Positions 12,191-23,689 of a stretch of DNA of 64,000 bases are shown piece after piece. The notes below the pieces were generated by a model, which made no database searches, was not told the DNA's origin, and was given only the letters and a program-made list of their open reading frames with translations. The position numbers and the translations under genes are program-made. The stretch lies in the NCBI GenBank assembly GCA_028023455.1, contig JAQFVV010013286.1, forward strand, positions 1-64,000, in the 5' to 3' direction. The stretch is from Epiperipatus broadwayi. Taxonomy: Eukaryota > Onychophora > Udeonychophora > Euonychophora > Peripatidae. Positions within the stretch are counted from its first letter, which is position 1, and each line of letters begins with the position of its first letter.

Positions 12191-13340
12191 GATGGGGGTA
12201 TCAAAAGATGGTGGAAAGTAAAATTCAATAATTTGCAAAATTATCTATAACTAAGATATATTTAAGAGGGAGCATGAGATTAGAAAATCTCTGAGATCAT
12301 TGAGAGATCAGAAGAATCATATATCAACCAGCATTATAAAGTAAAAGTAAGTACAATAAATCAACAGACCATCTTCTGGTTGGATTTGCACAATAAAATA
12401 TATAAATCAACAGTCAACCTTGTCACTGGATTGGAAATGGGTCTTTTGTAGACCAGGCAAACTATTGAGCCTTTGCCAGCTTGGGCAATTATATAACATG
12501 ACTTGGATGCACCAGTTTAGTGCCCATCCATTAAAATACACAATAATCAGAAAATCTAAACAATAATGCTGGGACATTAAAACATGCTGATCATCATTAA
12601 TGCTCGGGTCACTTGTACTGGCCAACTATAAACTTAAATTTTTAATAAAGACTAAAGTAAAATAAAAAATAATAGTGCATGGTCTTTAAAGAGTATCCTC
12701 TTTTGCGCCAACCAGGATAATGATTGATTATCACTGGATGCCCAAGCACTAAACACATCCCCATTTATCCGTGTCCGAAATCTAGCTCAAAGAACATGGG
12801 CTCGATTACTGTATGTGAACAAGAGATGATGGAAACAATTTCTAACAATTAAAACACAAGTTTATTAATAACAATAAAATAAATGATTAAGGTCTTCTAA
12901 GGGTTCTGATTTTGAAAAGTATACCATATTAAAAGTCATTACACTAATTTACAAGATTACTATAAAATTCAAATTATTACACTAACTGCATTATTTCTTA
13001 ATGGGTATCTATAAATGCATACATATATCCGTACACAGACGTGCGTTTTATAATATATAAGGAATACATTTCAATTAAACATAAAATAATTATTAAAAAA
13101 ATGATTAAAATTTACATATGTGTTACAATTGACAAGATACGCACATATACATGTGTGTGCGTGAAATAGCCTATTTGACTTGCTACAAAATAATTATCAA
13201 AATCTTAAATTATATAAAAATACAATAAATGGTTAATGTTTAAAGTTTCAGTTTTATAGAATCCAAAAAAAATATATAAAATTTTAAAATGTCTTTTTGC
13301 TTGATTAGTTAATGCTGATGAAGTAGGCAAGGTGAGATAG
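12191..13340. other. AT-rich sequence after a candidate LTR start, no gene
   Basis: The first 900 bp could be a solo LTR beginning at 12183, since TGTGTTACA occurs near 13123-13131. No flanking duplication supports this. No ORF with recognisable motifs is present. Confidence 0.35.
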
Positions 13341-13720
13341 TAAAAGTGAATACATGAACTGCTGCTCCCCACACCATGATAAGCAGAGAGCCAAGCTGGA
13401 CTATCAGTACACAAAGCTCAATGATGTCATGAGAAAATACCTCATTTTTAAGCACTGCCCTTCTATGTACCTAAACAGATCATCCTCAAAGAGTAGTATC
13501 CAGAAAAAAAAAACAAAAGGCATTGCGCCAACCCTGCTCATCTCTGTGAGACTTAGGGGTATAAATGGGGTCTATCATGAGACCCAGGGCCTATTCATGA
13601 GGCCTACTTACACACTGCTGGACTACCCTGGGAGCTCAATATCTAGGTCTAGACAGTACTGAGCATATACTTTGGAGCATCATGAATACTCTGCATCCAA
13701 AACAGCCCTGCTCAACTATA
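13341..13720. other. GC-richer patch with an unrecognised 102-codon frame
   Basis: This patch is visibly richer in G+C than the surrounding DNA. It holds a plus-strand open frame at 13354-13662 starting MNCCSPHHDKQRAK. The predicted product shows no signal peptide, membrane span or domain that I recognise, and the frame contains an A-run coding for consecutive Lys. It could be part of an unrecognised transposon, an exon or a processed transcript. A real protein is not supported by sequence alone. Confidence 0.25.
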
Positions 13721-15034
13721 CACTCACCATAAGCATAAAAAGTACAAATTCATGCATCACTTTTAAAATATAATTTTACACATGTGTGTGCATGTGTGCA
13801 CACACTGACGTTTACATCATATTTTAATTTAACAGCAATAATATTATATTTTCATTATTAAATTCTTTGGAAAATATGCACAAATTTCATACATATACGT
13901 GTGTGTATAAACAAAATATAAATATAATTTAAAATTAGTCTCAATTTATAAATTCTCTTTTTTTCCCCTTAAAAAAAAGTATAGTCAATTTTTGACAGGT
14001 ATTTGTTGATTAATTATCAACGTTTTAAATTAAATTATTGAATCATCGATTCTTTACTTTTTTTTATAAATAATTTTTTTCAAAATAATGTCCAGAGAAT
14101 TATTGTTCAAAAACGTCTATTTTGCCTTTAAAATGAGATGGTCAATGAATTATTCTTGACTCTCAATTATAATTCCAGCAAAATTACTTTATATTCTTTT
14201 GAAATATATAGATTTTTAACTGATTTAAAAATAATATTGTTCTATACATGTCTATTTTTATAAGAATTATTTTAAATAACTCACCAGCTATATATACATT
14301 TATGCGTGCTCTCTGCATATAGCTGAAATAGCATACATATAATTCTTTAGCCACCGATGGTTTCTCTTGGGCAAACTGGTTCTTTTGATCCATCATAAAA
14401 ATATAATCCAAGTTTGTTGTTACTATCAGGTAAAGGTACATAATCCATGTAAAATCTTGGTCTTCCTTTCAGTCTAGGATTGTTCCAGTCAAGCAGCTGT
14501 TTTGATTTAATAAATTTTAGACAAGCAACTATCCTCTCTGTTTAAGGCTATGAATTACAGCACAAAGAAGTGGGTCATTTTCTCCAAGTGAATTCAAACT
14601 CCTGAGAAGGAAATATCAGTAGCTTCTAAATCTAATGTCCTGCCTTCAACTATATCAATTCATGGTAGCTATTCTGCAAATTCTCTGGTCAGCTAAAACC
14701 ATACTGCTCTCTTCAAAATCATTATCCAAAAACTTTGCAATTGGCTAGTTGTTCACTGCTTAAAATGTTAAAAATTCTTCTGACTAACTCTTACAAAACT
14801 GCAAGCAGAACTGTTCTTTTCAAAATCACTTTCCAGACTGGAGATAATTTGTTATCAGTCCTTTTTATAAAATCATCTGAGGTGTTATAACAACACCTTG
14901 ATTAAAAACAGAATTTTATCTTTATCTCTTTAATCTCTTGGAATCTATATACATGTTTTTACTTAGGAGATTTTTAATAGATAAAAAATTTGTTTAATTA
15001 ATTAAAAAATTCCAAAAATAAGTATAATAATTTT

Positions 15035-15035
<1 letters not shown>
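13721..15035. other. AT-rich sequence, no gene seen
   Basis: A GC-moderate segment at about 14450-14870 contains no convincing frame on either strand. The rest is low-complexity A+T-rich DNA. Confidence 0.45.

Positions 15036-15106
<71 letters not shown>
15036..15106. repeat. (TAA)n microsatellite
   Basis: A perfect run of about 23 ATA/TAA triplets. Confidence 0.95.
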
Positions 15107-15109
<3 letters not shown>

Positions 15110-15259
15110 ACAATATTTGTATTTATTCAGACCTTTTAAAAGTTTAATTTATAAAACAATATTTTAAATCAGAGTTATTATTTATTTATTTCTATTTCAG
15201 TAAATGTAGAAAATATCTACTATAATTTTTGTCTGTGTTTATTTCTACTTTTCCTTTAT

Positions 15260-15405
15260 TTCACATATATATATATATATGCACATACACTATATTAGTG
15301 TGTGTGATGTAATCCAACTGGTTACAATATATATATATATATATATATAGGGGTATTGACATTCTCTTGGCATATATATATATATACACACATATATATA
15401 TTCTT
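15260..15405. repeat. TA/CA dinucleotide microsatellite cluster
   Basis: Several TA and CA/TG dinucleotide runs lie within 150 bp (near 15266, 15328 and 15373), separated by short unique pieces. Confidence 0.85.
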
Positions 15406-16818
15406 TAATCAATCGATAAATTATAAATTGAAGTAATAGACATGTATAATTTACTGAAAAATGACTATAAGAAATGATATATAAGAAATACACCCAGTGC
15501 ATATTGCTAACTGAAAATTTAAATATGAAATGTCAATCAATCGTCTCATATGTTATGGTTTTTCAGAAATGCTATCCATAATTCATTTTTGGCTAAATCA
15601 GCAGTTTTCAATTGGCCCAGATCACACATATGTGTGAATATTAACTAACAATAATAATTATTAGTTACTTTTTTCTGTAACATAATTTTCAAAAATAATA
15701 TCAATTTTATCATCATTACTAAGAACAACAACAACAAAATCAAAAGCATTTTGAATTTGTAACTAACTTGTCAAATTTTCCATCTTTATTAGAATAAGAT
15801 AAATAAAATGAATGCCAATACTTTTTTATGATAAAAATCTCAATATAAACATATTTGCATTAAATTAGCATTTATTTCTATTATTTAAAACTTCGTTTAG
15901 AGATCCAATATATTATTAATTTTAAATTGATTTTATTCTGAGATAATTTTTTTTAACGATTTTTAGATAAATGCAGAAATTTAAAGAAACTGATATATAC
16001 AACTGATTGTTATATAATCTTTGGAAAACATTTTATTTTGTATTAACAAATTATAACAGTTAATTTATAAGGAAAAAATATTAAAATACTAAATTATTGA
16101 ATTAATATAAGCTATTTAAATAATTTTAAAATCCATAAATTATTGTGCATTTTATTTTATAAATTGATGATCGTTAAATTTTCAGATTTAATACAGTTTC
16201 ATAATTGATATAAAGCATTTCTTCATATAATAAAAAAAGAATAAAGGAAATTGACACAAAACAGAACACTGAATTGAAAGATAAATTATACACTATTTTT
16301 AAAAATAAATATATATGCGTACATTGTATAAATTATTAAGATTGATATTACCTTCTGTACAATGTCTATGTTTTTAATGGTTTTTACTGAAAGATTACAA
16401 ATGAAGCATTTTCTATTTATAGTGAAGATTGCTACATTAGTACACACATACAGAAACCCGTTGGTAGAGTAATTTATGTATGAATTAATATTTTTGATCT
16501 CACTGCTATAAATATAGATTTGAAAATATATAGCATTAGAAATATTTTGTAGCAATATACGGTTGTGCACAGTGGTGAGGGTTTTATAAAACTTAATAAA
16601 TATATTTAATCTTTATTAAAATTTAAATTCTATATTAGATTTGTAAAAAAAAAAACTTCTAAAACTAATAAAAATGATTTAAAATCATTTGTATATTTAT
16701 TGAAATGTTGTTACTTTAAATAAGCACTGGATGAAAAATAATAGTGATATTTATAAATTAAGTTTATAATATTTTTTTAATACAAGTATAATTTATATAA
16801 TTGGAGTTTAGATGTAAT
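15406..16818. other. AT-rich sequence, no gene seen
   Basis: No frame carries a family motif. One minus-strand frame at 16286-16570 starts MHNRILLQNISNAI and is hydrophobic and Asn/Ile-rich, as chance translation of AT-rich DNA tends to be. Confidence 0.5.
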
Positions 16819-17436
16819 ATAGGGGATTTAAACATAGACTTTCTAGCTCCCTTCAGCTATTTACTCTATCTCATACAACTGACACACATAAGCACAAATA
16901 TGCAAAAAAAAAAAAAAATTCCACTAGATGTATCTCATCCTAAACTAGCACCCATTAGTTGGTCCAGATCATCACCCCCCATCCATATATAATCAGTGCT
17001 TGGTTTATATTAAGATAGCAAATTTCCTACTTTAATGGACAGACTTCAATCTATTTTATACTCCAACTCTTCAGCCATCCATACCATTGAAATGGGCATG
17101 ACAATAATATTGGCATCAACAAGGAATTTGAGCATTCCATCATCAGATTTTCAATGGTATGATGACTGAAGAGTTGGATTATGAAGTAGATTGAAGCCTG
17201 TCCATTAAAGTATGAAGATTTTCTATCTTAAAATAAACCAAGCACTGATTATATATGTGTGCAGATGATGATGGTCTGGACCAACTGATGAGTACTGGTT
17301 CAGCATGAAATGTATATATTGGAGATAATTTATCTTTTTTTTGTATGTGTGTGGTCATGTGTATTGGTTGTATGGGAGAGAGTACATAGGTGAGGGGAGC
17401 TTGAAAGTCTGTGTTCAAATTCCTTACATTAAATTA
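16819..17436. mobile_element. Family P palindromic retroposon, inverted pair
   Basis: A left arm on the minus strand (16819 to about 17092) and a right arm on the plus strand (about 17100-17430) are inverted copies of one unit. Each arm carries the blocks GGACAGGCTTCAATC, CAGTTGGTCCAGA and AATCAGTGCTTGG or their complements. The outer ends are tRNA-like: the right end has GTGTTCAAATTCC (17412-17424), the left end its complement. Possible target copies AGTTTAGATGTAAT (16805-16818) and AGTTTATGTAAT (17437-17448) match apart from a 2-base gap. The left arm contains an A-run and is more diverged. Confidence 0.7.
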
Positions 17437-17448
17437 AGTTTATGTAAT

Positions 17449-18455
17449 TTACGTAGATAAAGATATTCTTGAATACATCAAGACCAATGACATGATCTTT
17501 TTTGATCAAAATGTATATTACAGGTCACTTATATGCCCCCACCCCCACACACATAATAGAAAAGTGCATTGTAAATTATATACTTATCAAACTTTCATTT
17601 ACTATGATGTGAATTTTTTTATATATCAACTTACCTCCATCCACATCATCTTGTTTAAAATTCAATTAAAAAAACCCTAAGTACTTATATGTACATTTCT
17701 GTTTTAATTATTCTTATCATATACCAAAAATAATATTTGTAGTTTTTAAAGAATGCAATAATAATTGATTATATATTAGCTCATATGTTTTTTAAGTTAA
17801 AAACGCAGAAACAGGACTAAATTAATTAATTTAATAATAACAAAAAATAGAACTAAAGTTAAAATTATGAAAATAAAAAACAAAGAGTGCCATGAATTTT
17901 CCCTTAGATAGTTTCTCTATCAAGATGAATTTTACGACTGCATCAAATTTAATTAATAAACTCACATTTAAAGATATTTAGTCTTGTCATGTAAATTATA
18001 TACAGATAGTGCTTATCTTACCATATTTCAGTTATTCAATTTAATCTTTTTCTGTGTATCACATACTTAAAGTATCTTTGTATTTATAAATTGGACTATT
18101 TCCATCATCTAATATAAGAATTGAATGTCTTTAGAAAAAAATATTTAAATATTCCAAATATATTCAATTGTTAGTATTTAGCACACAGTAGTCTATGCAC
18201 AATGTTTCAAGAGGTTTTATTCTCCTCTCTCTTTCAGGTGTATCTTTCTCTTTTAAAAATACATTGATTATTATGGTATAAAATTGTATACTAGATGAGT
18301 TGTCTTTTGAGAATGGATATTTCTTTTTAAGGTATCTATTCATCTTCTGCCATTTTAAGTCCTATTTATTTTCTATCATTTTTAGTTAAGCAAATAAAAA
18401 AAAAACACAAGCAGAAAAAATGATAAAACATATTTTAATAAGTTATATATTAAAT
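17449..18455. other. AT-rich sequence, no gene seen
   Basis: Short frames only. No repeat match was found to other parts of the window. Confidence 0.5.
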
Positions 18456-18600
18456 CTCTACATCTCCATGAGCTAGTGGCAAGGGCTAATGGTCAAAGTA
18501 GAATCTTAACAAGAAGTATCTGCCTACATTATAAATATTCTAGGTTCAAATGGCCTAGTGGCGCCCTGTATGGCAGATAGAGTAAGTGATCTATTCCACG
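18455..18600 (+). repeat. Dispersed repeat R, copy 2
   Basis: A short copy of the R repeat: the block ATGAGCTAGTGGCA is followed by hairpin arms GTATCTGCC (18516-18524) and GGCAGATA (18572-18579). The loop contains AGGTTCAAATGGCC, a B-box-like motif. The upstream part present in the copies at 2.4 and 40.2 kb is missing or unrecognisable. Confidence 0.6.
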
Positions 18601-19061
18601 ATCATTATAAATTGCATATGTATACCATTACAATATGAAAGAAGCATCATGCCAGTGACAAATAGCGATTAATATTTATTAATACATCCCTTAAAATGTG
18701 ATTTTCTAATATTTTTACAAACGCACACTCATAATTCTTTCAATCTTTTATTTTATATCTACATTAATGACTATACTGTCTTACATATTATCGTGCAGTG
18801 GTAGTCTGAAAGACTTTGGCAAAATCTATGGATTGTAGCTCAGCATTATCATTTTCAATGGCTGAACGTCTTATGAATTCCTCAGCAACAAATCATTCAG
18901 TTATAATTTAGTATGAATAATATGAATTTCATTTTAAATAATTAAACTCGAACATTTTAAAATAATGAATTAAGATTTTTTATATACATATACACATAGA
19001 CCGACACATATTATTAGATGTGATCAAATTCAGCCAAATGTCATTATTTATCATCATGAAT

Positions 19062-19481
19062 GATTTTATCCATGTATTATTGCAAAATAAGTTGCAGTTT
19101 GGCCTCATGATTCTAATTGCAAGTGATTCACCTTATTTAATTTTATTACTTCCAATATTGTTATTGATAGGGCTGGCTTTTTGCTGTTCATGTGCTTTTC
19201 ATGATGGATTAGAATGGTTTTCAGCAGAGACATTTTGAAGCTTGGATTTTTTTCCTTGTTCTCCATAGTTTTTCCATAATTTTTCCAAAGTATTGGGGAT
19301 TGCTCTCTTGTGAAGATATTCGAGGCCATTTGGAAGATTGATTTAGTCTGTATTTTATATTATCTGCAAGTGTTTTCATATTTCTCAACTTATCTACTGC
19401 AAATTGGATTTCCCAATATTGTACTCCTAAAACACTATTCATATTTGATTTCTAAACTTTAAAAATAATTCCTAATTGTAC
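19062..19481 (+). repeat. Direct repeat D, copy 1, with about 209-bp insertion
   Basis: This matches 19698-19917 in two halves, TGATTTTATCC to CCAATATTGTT and GCAAGTGTTTTC to CTAATTGTA. Relative to copy 2 it has about 209 extra bases at about 19163-19371. The insert shows no clear terminal repeats or family motif. Confidence 0.7.
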
Positions 19482-19697
19482 TTTTTAATTAAAATTTTTA
19501 TTACAATCAACTTTGCTGATTGAATGAGAGACTCTGGTTGTTGGGGGTGTGTGTGTCATAGACTTAAATCCTGGTTCTTTTGAGGGGAGGGCTAAGCGGA
19601 TGAGGGTGCTGTGGGGACTGTTGCCAGCATTGATTTTCTCATTCACAAGAAGGAAAAAACCGCTATTCATAGCGATTTTAGCGTTTTTGTTATAAAC

Positions 19698-19917
19698 GAT
19701 TTTATCCAAGTATTATTGCAAAGTAAGTTGCAGTTTGTCCTAATGATTTTAATTGCAAGTGATTCACCCTATTTAAATTTATTATTTCCAATGTTGTTTC
19801 TTCAAGTGTTTTCTTATTTTCAACTTATCCATCGCAAATTGGATTTCTCAATATTGTACTCCTAAAATGCTACTCATATTTAAACTCTGGACTTTACAAA
19901 TAATTCCTAATTGTAAC
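19698..19917 (+). repeat. Direct repeat D, copy 2
   Basis: The uninterrupted version of the repeat at 19062-19481, perhaps 85-90 percent alike by eye. No coding potential is recognised in either copy. Confidence 0.7.
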
Positions 19918-20480
19918 ATTCATTTATTTTTAATGGTTAATATACACCCTTTCCACATCCCTTTCCCTTTTCATATGTATCTTTCCTTTTCACCATGTTG
20001 CTCCTGAATTTCATTTTTACCATTCTTTGTAAACTTCTTATTTAACTGTATTTGTACATTTTTTTTTGATAAATAAACTTTCATCACTGAGAAAAAAATG
20101 TCATTGTTTACAAATACAAAAATGTATTGAAATAGTTTAACCTTATTTTGTCCTTCATAGTTTAACGTGATAATACTAATATTGATATGATTGGTGCTGT
20201 CCAATATAGACATTAGGATTATGAAATTAAAATCAAATGAGTTAAGATATTAAAAATAGACCCTCTTTATAAAGTTTGTTAAAGAAGAGAATTAGATGCT
20301 GTGCTCAGGCTACTGAAGGGTCCACAATTGATGGATAGACATGAGAGTTAATTGTGAATAATAAGTAAATGGTGCCTGACCAATAATATTTTCTGCTGCA
20401 TTATAAAATAGAATATTAATTAATCAAAGACTAATAGTGTTTTTGTTGCAACAGTTCTTTCTTCTTTGTTTCATTTTCCA
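19918..20480. other. AT-rich sequence, no gene seen
   Basis: Nothing recognisable on either strand. Confidence 0.5.
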
Positions 20481-20700
20481 ACCTTTTCCCATTACTTAAG
20501 TATGGAACTTGACCATTATGAACTCTTATGCCATCGATCAGCTGTCTGGACTAATTTTGACAATTGGATTGTGTATTTACACAACCACATGTCAGTCTTT
20601 TAATGACAAAGAATTTCTGATTCTAATTCCTTTTTTTCATAGCTCAAGCTCTAAATAATTAAAAAAATAATGATGGAGGTGATCTTAATGAGGTGGTAGT
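20480..20700 (+). repeat. LINE 5'-end fragment
   Basis: Similar to 44285-44430, the 5' part of the LINE at 44-48 kb. Shared blocks are GATTGTGTATTTNNNCAACCAC, ATTCCTTTTTTNATAG and CTCNAAAANTTAAAAAA. No endonuclease-coding sequence follows it, so this is an isolated 5' remnant or one separated from the relic at 23.7 kb by later insertions. Confidence 0.5.
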
Positions 20701-20927
20701 TGTGATATATGCTTAATGTAATACAATAGCTAACAAATTAAATTAAAACAAAATATGAGATAGAAGTTTCAACTGGAAAAGATAGTATCATTAGGTAGCC
20801 ATATTTAGGGATCCCCGTACCATGAAAATATAAATGATGTAGAAAATATGCTCAAAATTGCTATTCATACAATTTGATTATGCCTGGCATATTATTTATT
20901 AAAGTAATAAAAATAATATCAGTAGTA

Positions 20928-21180
20928 GTTTACACAGAGACAAAATTCTCCATACAGTAGTGCCACCCTGTGACAACCAGAGTAATCAATGGATGCAGAA
21001 AGGTTTGATCCCTATCTAATGCCTACTCATCCAATATCCCTGGACTAGTTTCTAGCTTGTGACTTTCATCAGTGCAGAGCCTTGGATCTGAGAGCACTGC
21101 ACCTAGATCTACTATATGGAGAGTTTTGCCTCTGTGTAAACAGCTTGTGTAAGCATAGAGAATGTAATCATGTAACATTT
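20928..21180 (+). repeat. Family S repeat with long terminal inverted repeats
   Basis: The left end 20928-20955 (GTTTACACAGAGACAAAATT, then CTCCATAC) pairs with the right end 21115-21141 with about two mismatches over 27 bp. The interior has the family blocks AGTAGTGCCACCCTGTG, AGAGTAATCAATGGATGC, CTACTCATCCAA and GAGAGCACTGCACCTAG. The 3' tail to about 21180 (AAGCATAGAG, then GTAATCATGTAACATTT) corresponds to the tail of the 61.8-kb copy. This is one of the longest copies in the window. No target duplication could be assigned. Confidence 0.75.
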
Positions 21181-23689
21181 AATGGTTTAATCAATAGGAG
21201 TGCTAAGGTAAAAGGCAATGGTAATACTAAAGGTATTATAAATCTATTATATATATATATATATTGTAATGGACCGGAAAAACCCTTTAAGATGGTACAC
21301 CCAGAGCCTATTACGACTCGGGGTTCTAACTCAGTGTAGACATTTGCTTTCAACTCTGCTCAAGGATGGATTTTAATAGGATGGCAATAATATGACCTCT
21401 ATATAGATCCTTAATGGCTATTGCTAATAATATACTAAAAATCTGTATACATGTATAATAGCTATTCTGGTGAGTGAAGTATGAATGATGCTTAATAATC
21501 TAGAGACCAGAGAAAAAAGATTTTAACTTCAAACAACAAACATTTATTAAGAAATCGGGGTTAAATTTATAATATTTATGAATTAATAAAATATATACAT
21601 GGATATAATAAAATATTGATTTGTCTTTACTACAATAAAACTAGCTATGATTTAAATATTAAAATATCAATTGAAATAAAAATTATAAAATTATAGTGCA
21701 TAATGTACAATAAAGTATCAATTATTTTAAATATGAAATTATATTACTAGATGTACAATTATCATTTTTTTTATGTCCTTTAAATTTATCTCAAGGTTAT
21801 GTCCATGAATTGCTAATTTGTGTTTTGTAGATATAATTCATTCATAAACGGTTATTCATGCAAACAAGAAAATGTATTTATATAAAATTACTTATTAGCA
21901 AGTCTAATCAATATTTAATGTTAACATATTAAATGTCTAATTAAAATGTATATGTGTAAAATCTTACCTTTTGTCTTTTAAGTCATTGTCCATTTAATGT
22001 GTCCAATTACGTTAATATTTTATTTACAAACATAAAAAAAATTATCTATGCATACCTTGAGTTGTGTATTTGTATCTCTCTTCCCTTATATAAATTTAAA
22101 TAAATGAGTTCTTTTTTAAAAAAAAAATGTTTTCTGCAAATGAATAACAGGGTGAGAAAACTTGTAACTCAACTCTCAGTATACACTAAAAAAATAATAC
22201 AAAATTTAAAACATTTATAAGCATTAATTGAAATCTTGGACTTCTTTAAAACAATAGCAGGTTAAATTTTCAAGAATGGCTTCAGTGTTCTTAGCAGATA
22301 ATGTCTTTCTTTTACTCATGCATATTAAATCATATTAAACATTTCAAGCATTAACAATTCCCATGACAAAATCGAATTCCTGGGCTTTTGATTTTATAGC
22401 CATCGCCTTTCCAATTCCATCTCCAGATCATTCCACGCTGATTTAAACATTAAATATACCAATAAATATTATACTCCATCACCTGCCAATGACATCAAGG
22501 AGATAGAAAGATCCCCTGACACTTAATTAGCAAAATTGCATCGTTAGATATTATTTACACACGTATAAATTGTTAAATATAAATCTTTTTCCAAGGCTTG
22601 TGTTATAATATAAAACGAACGTTATTTCTATGCAGTTTTTATTTATATATATATGAGATGCATGATAAAGATTTTACTTTAAAAGTAATAAAAATTAGTG
22701 TTAATAAAATTCTATTTCATTATTAGTTGGTTTTATTTTTTACACAAGAAAGATTTTATAGTAATTATATTTTTGACAACAATAAATAAATATGAAGCTC
22801 TTAGAATTTATTTGAACGAATGAAAGTTCATCACTTAAACAATGTCTTTTTTCCTTTTTTAAAATGTTTTACACTAATAAATAATGAAATTCCAAATATT
22901 AAACAGTTTTTTTTAATAATGAAAGGAAATCATAATAACTAATATAATAACAATTAAAATATTCTTATTCTACAACTTTACGATTTGACACAAAAACCAA
23001 CCAACAACTAAAAATTCCTGTTGCTTAGTTTTTTCCACGTTCCAAAATCAACAAAGCTTTACTCTTTTTTTTTCTCTTTTAAACAAAATAAACTTGGTTA
23101 ATAAAATTTAATGTCAAATATTTTCTTTATTATTTTTGTCATGTCATGATTTAAAATCTTAAACATTCATGTATAAATGTGTGTATGTATATATTTTATT
23201 CTACATTTACTAAAAAAATAAATTAATTCATTCCTTTATGAATGTATGGTTATGTTTATATATATATATGTGTGTGTATGTCTCCAAATATCTAAAAAAA
23301 TTGTTTTAAAAGTTGGCTGCCTATTTAATCTTTATACATGTTACCCCAAAACATCCGTTACTTATTATTATTTTTTTATAAGGATTGGGCATCACCTTAC
23401 AATATATATATATAGGTGATTCATTGTATTCTTTTGCAAAGACTTTATCTTGTGTTGGAAATGAAAATATTCATTTATTATTAACTTTCATAAAAAAAGC
23501 GCTTGTACATTAGCTTAAAATGGTGATCTTTAATTTATTACAATTTATATACATCGCACTATATAAATAAATATCTCATTTATCTTTTGAATAATGATGC
23601 AAGAATTGAGATGATGATTATAAATATTCATCTATTTTATCTACTCATTTAAATTTGAATAAAAACATCAATCTTGGGGAAGTCGAAAC
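21181..23689. other. AT-rich sequence, TA/TGTAAT junction, no gene
   Basis: A TA run at about 21247-21264 ends in TGTAATGGACCGG (21265), a candidate LTR edge, followed by a GC-richer 100 bp. The remaining 2.3 kb shows no frame or repeat that I can place. Confidence 0.45.

Noticed and set aside
12183-13131. Possible solo LTR (TGTAACGG to TGTTACA)
   Set aside because: The ends fit, but there is no flanking duplication and no second copy in the window, so the right border is arbitrary.
16801-17418. Frames of 63 and 79 codons sharing similar peptides
   Set aside because: They also derive from the inverted arms of a family P element and show no conservation of coding frame.
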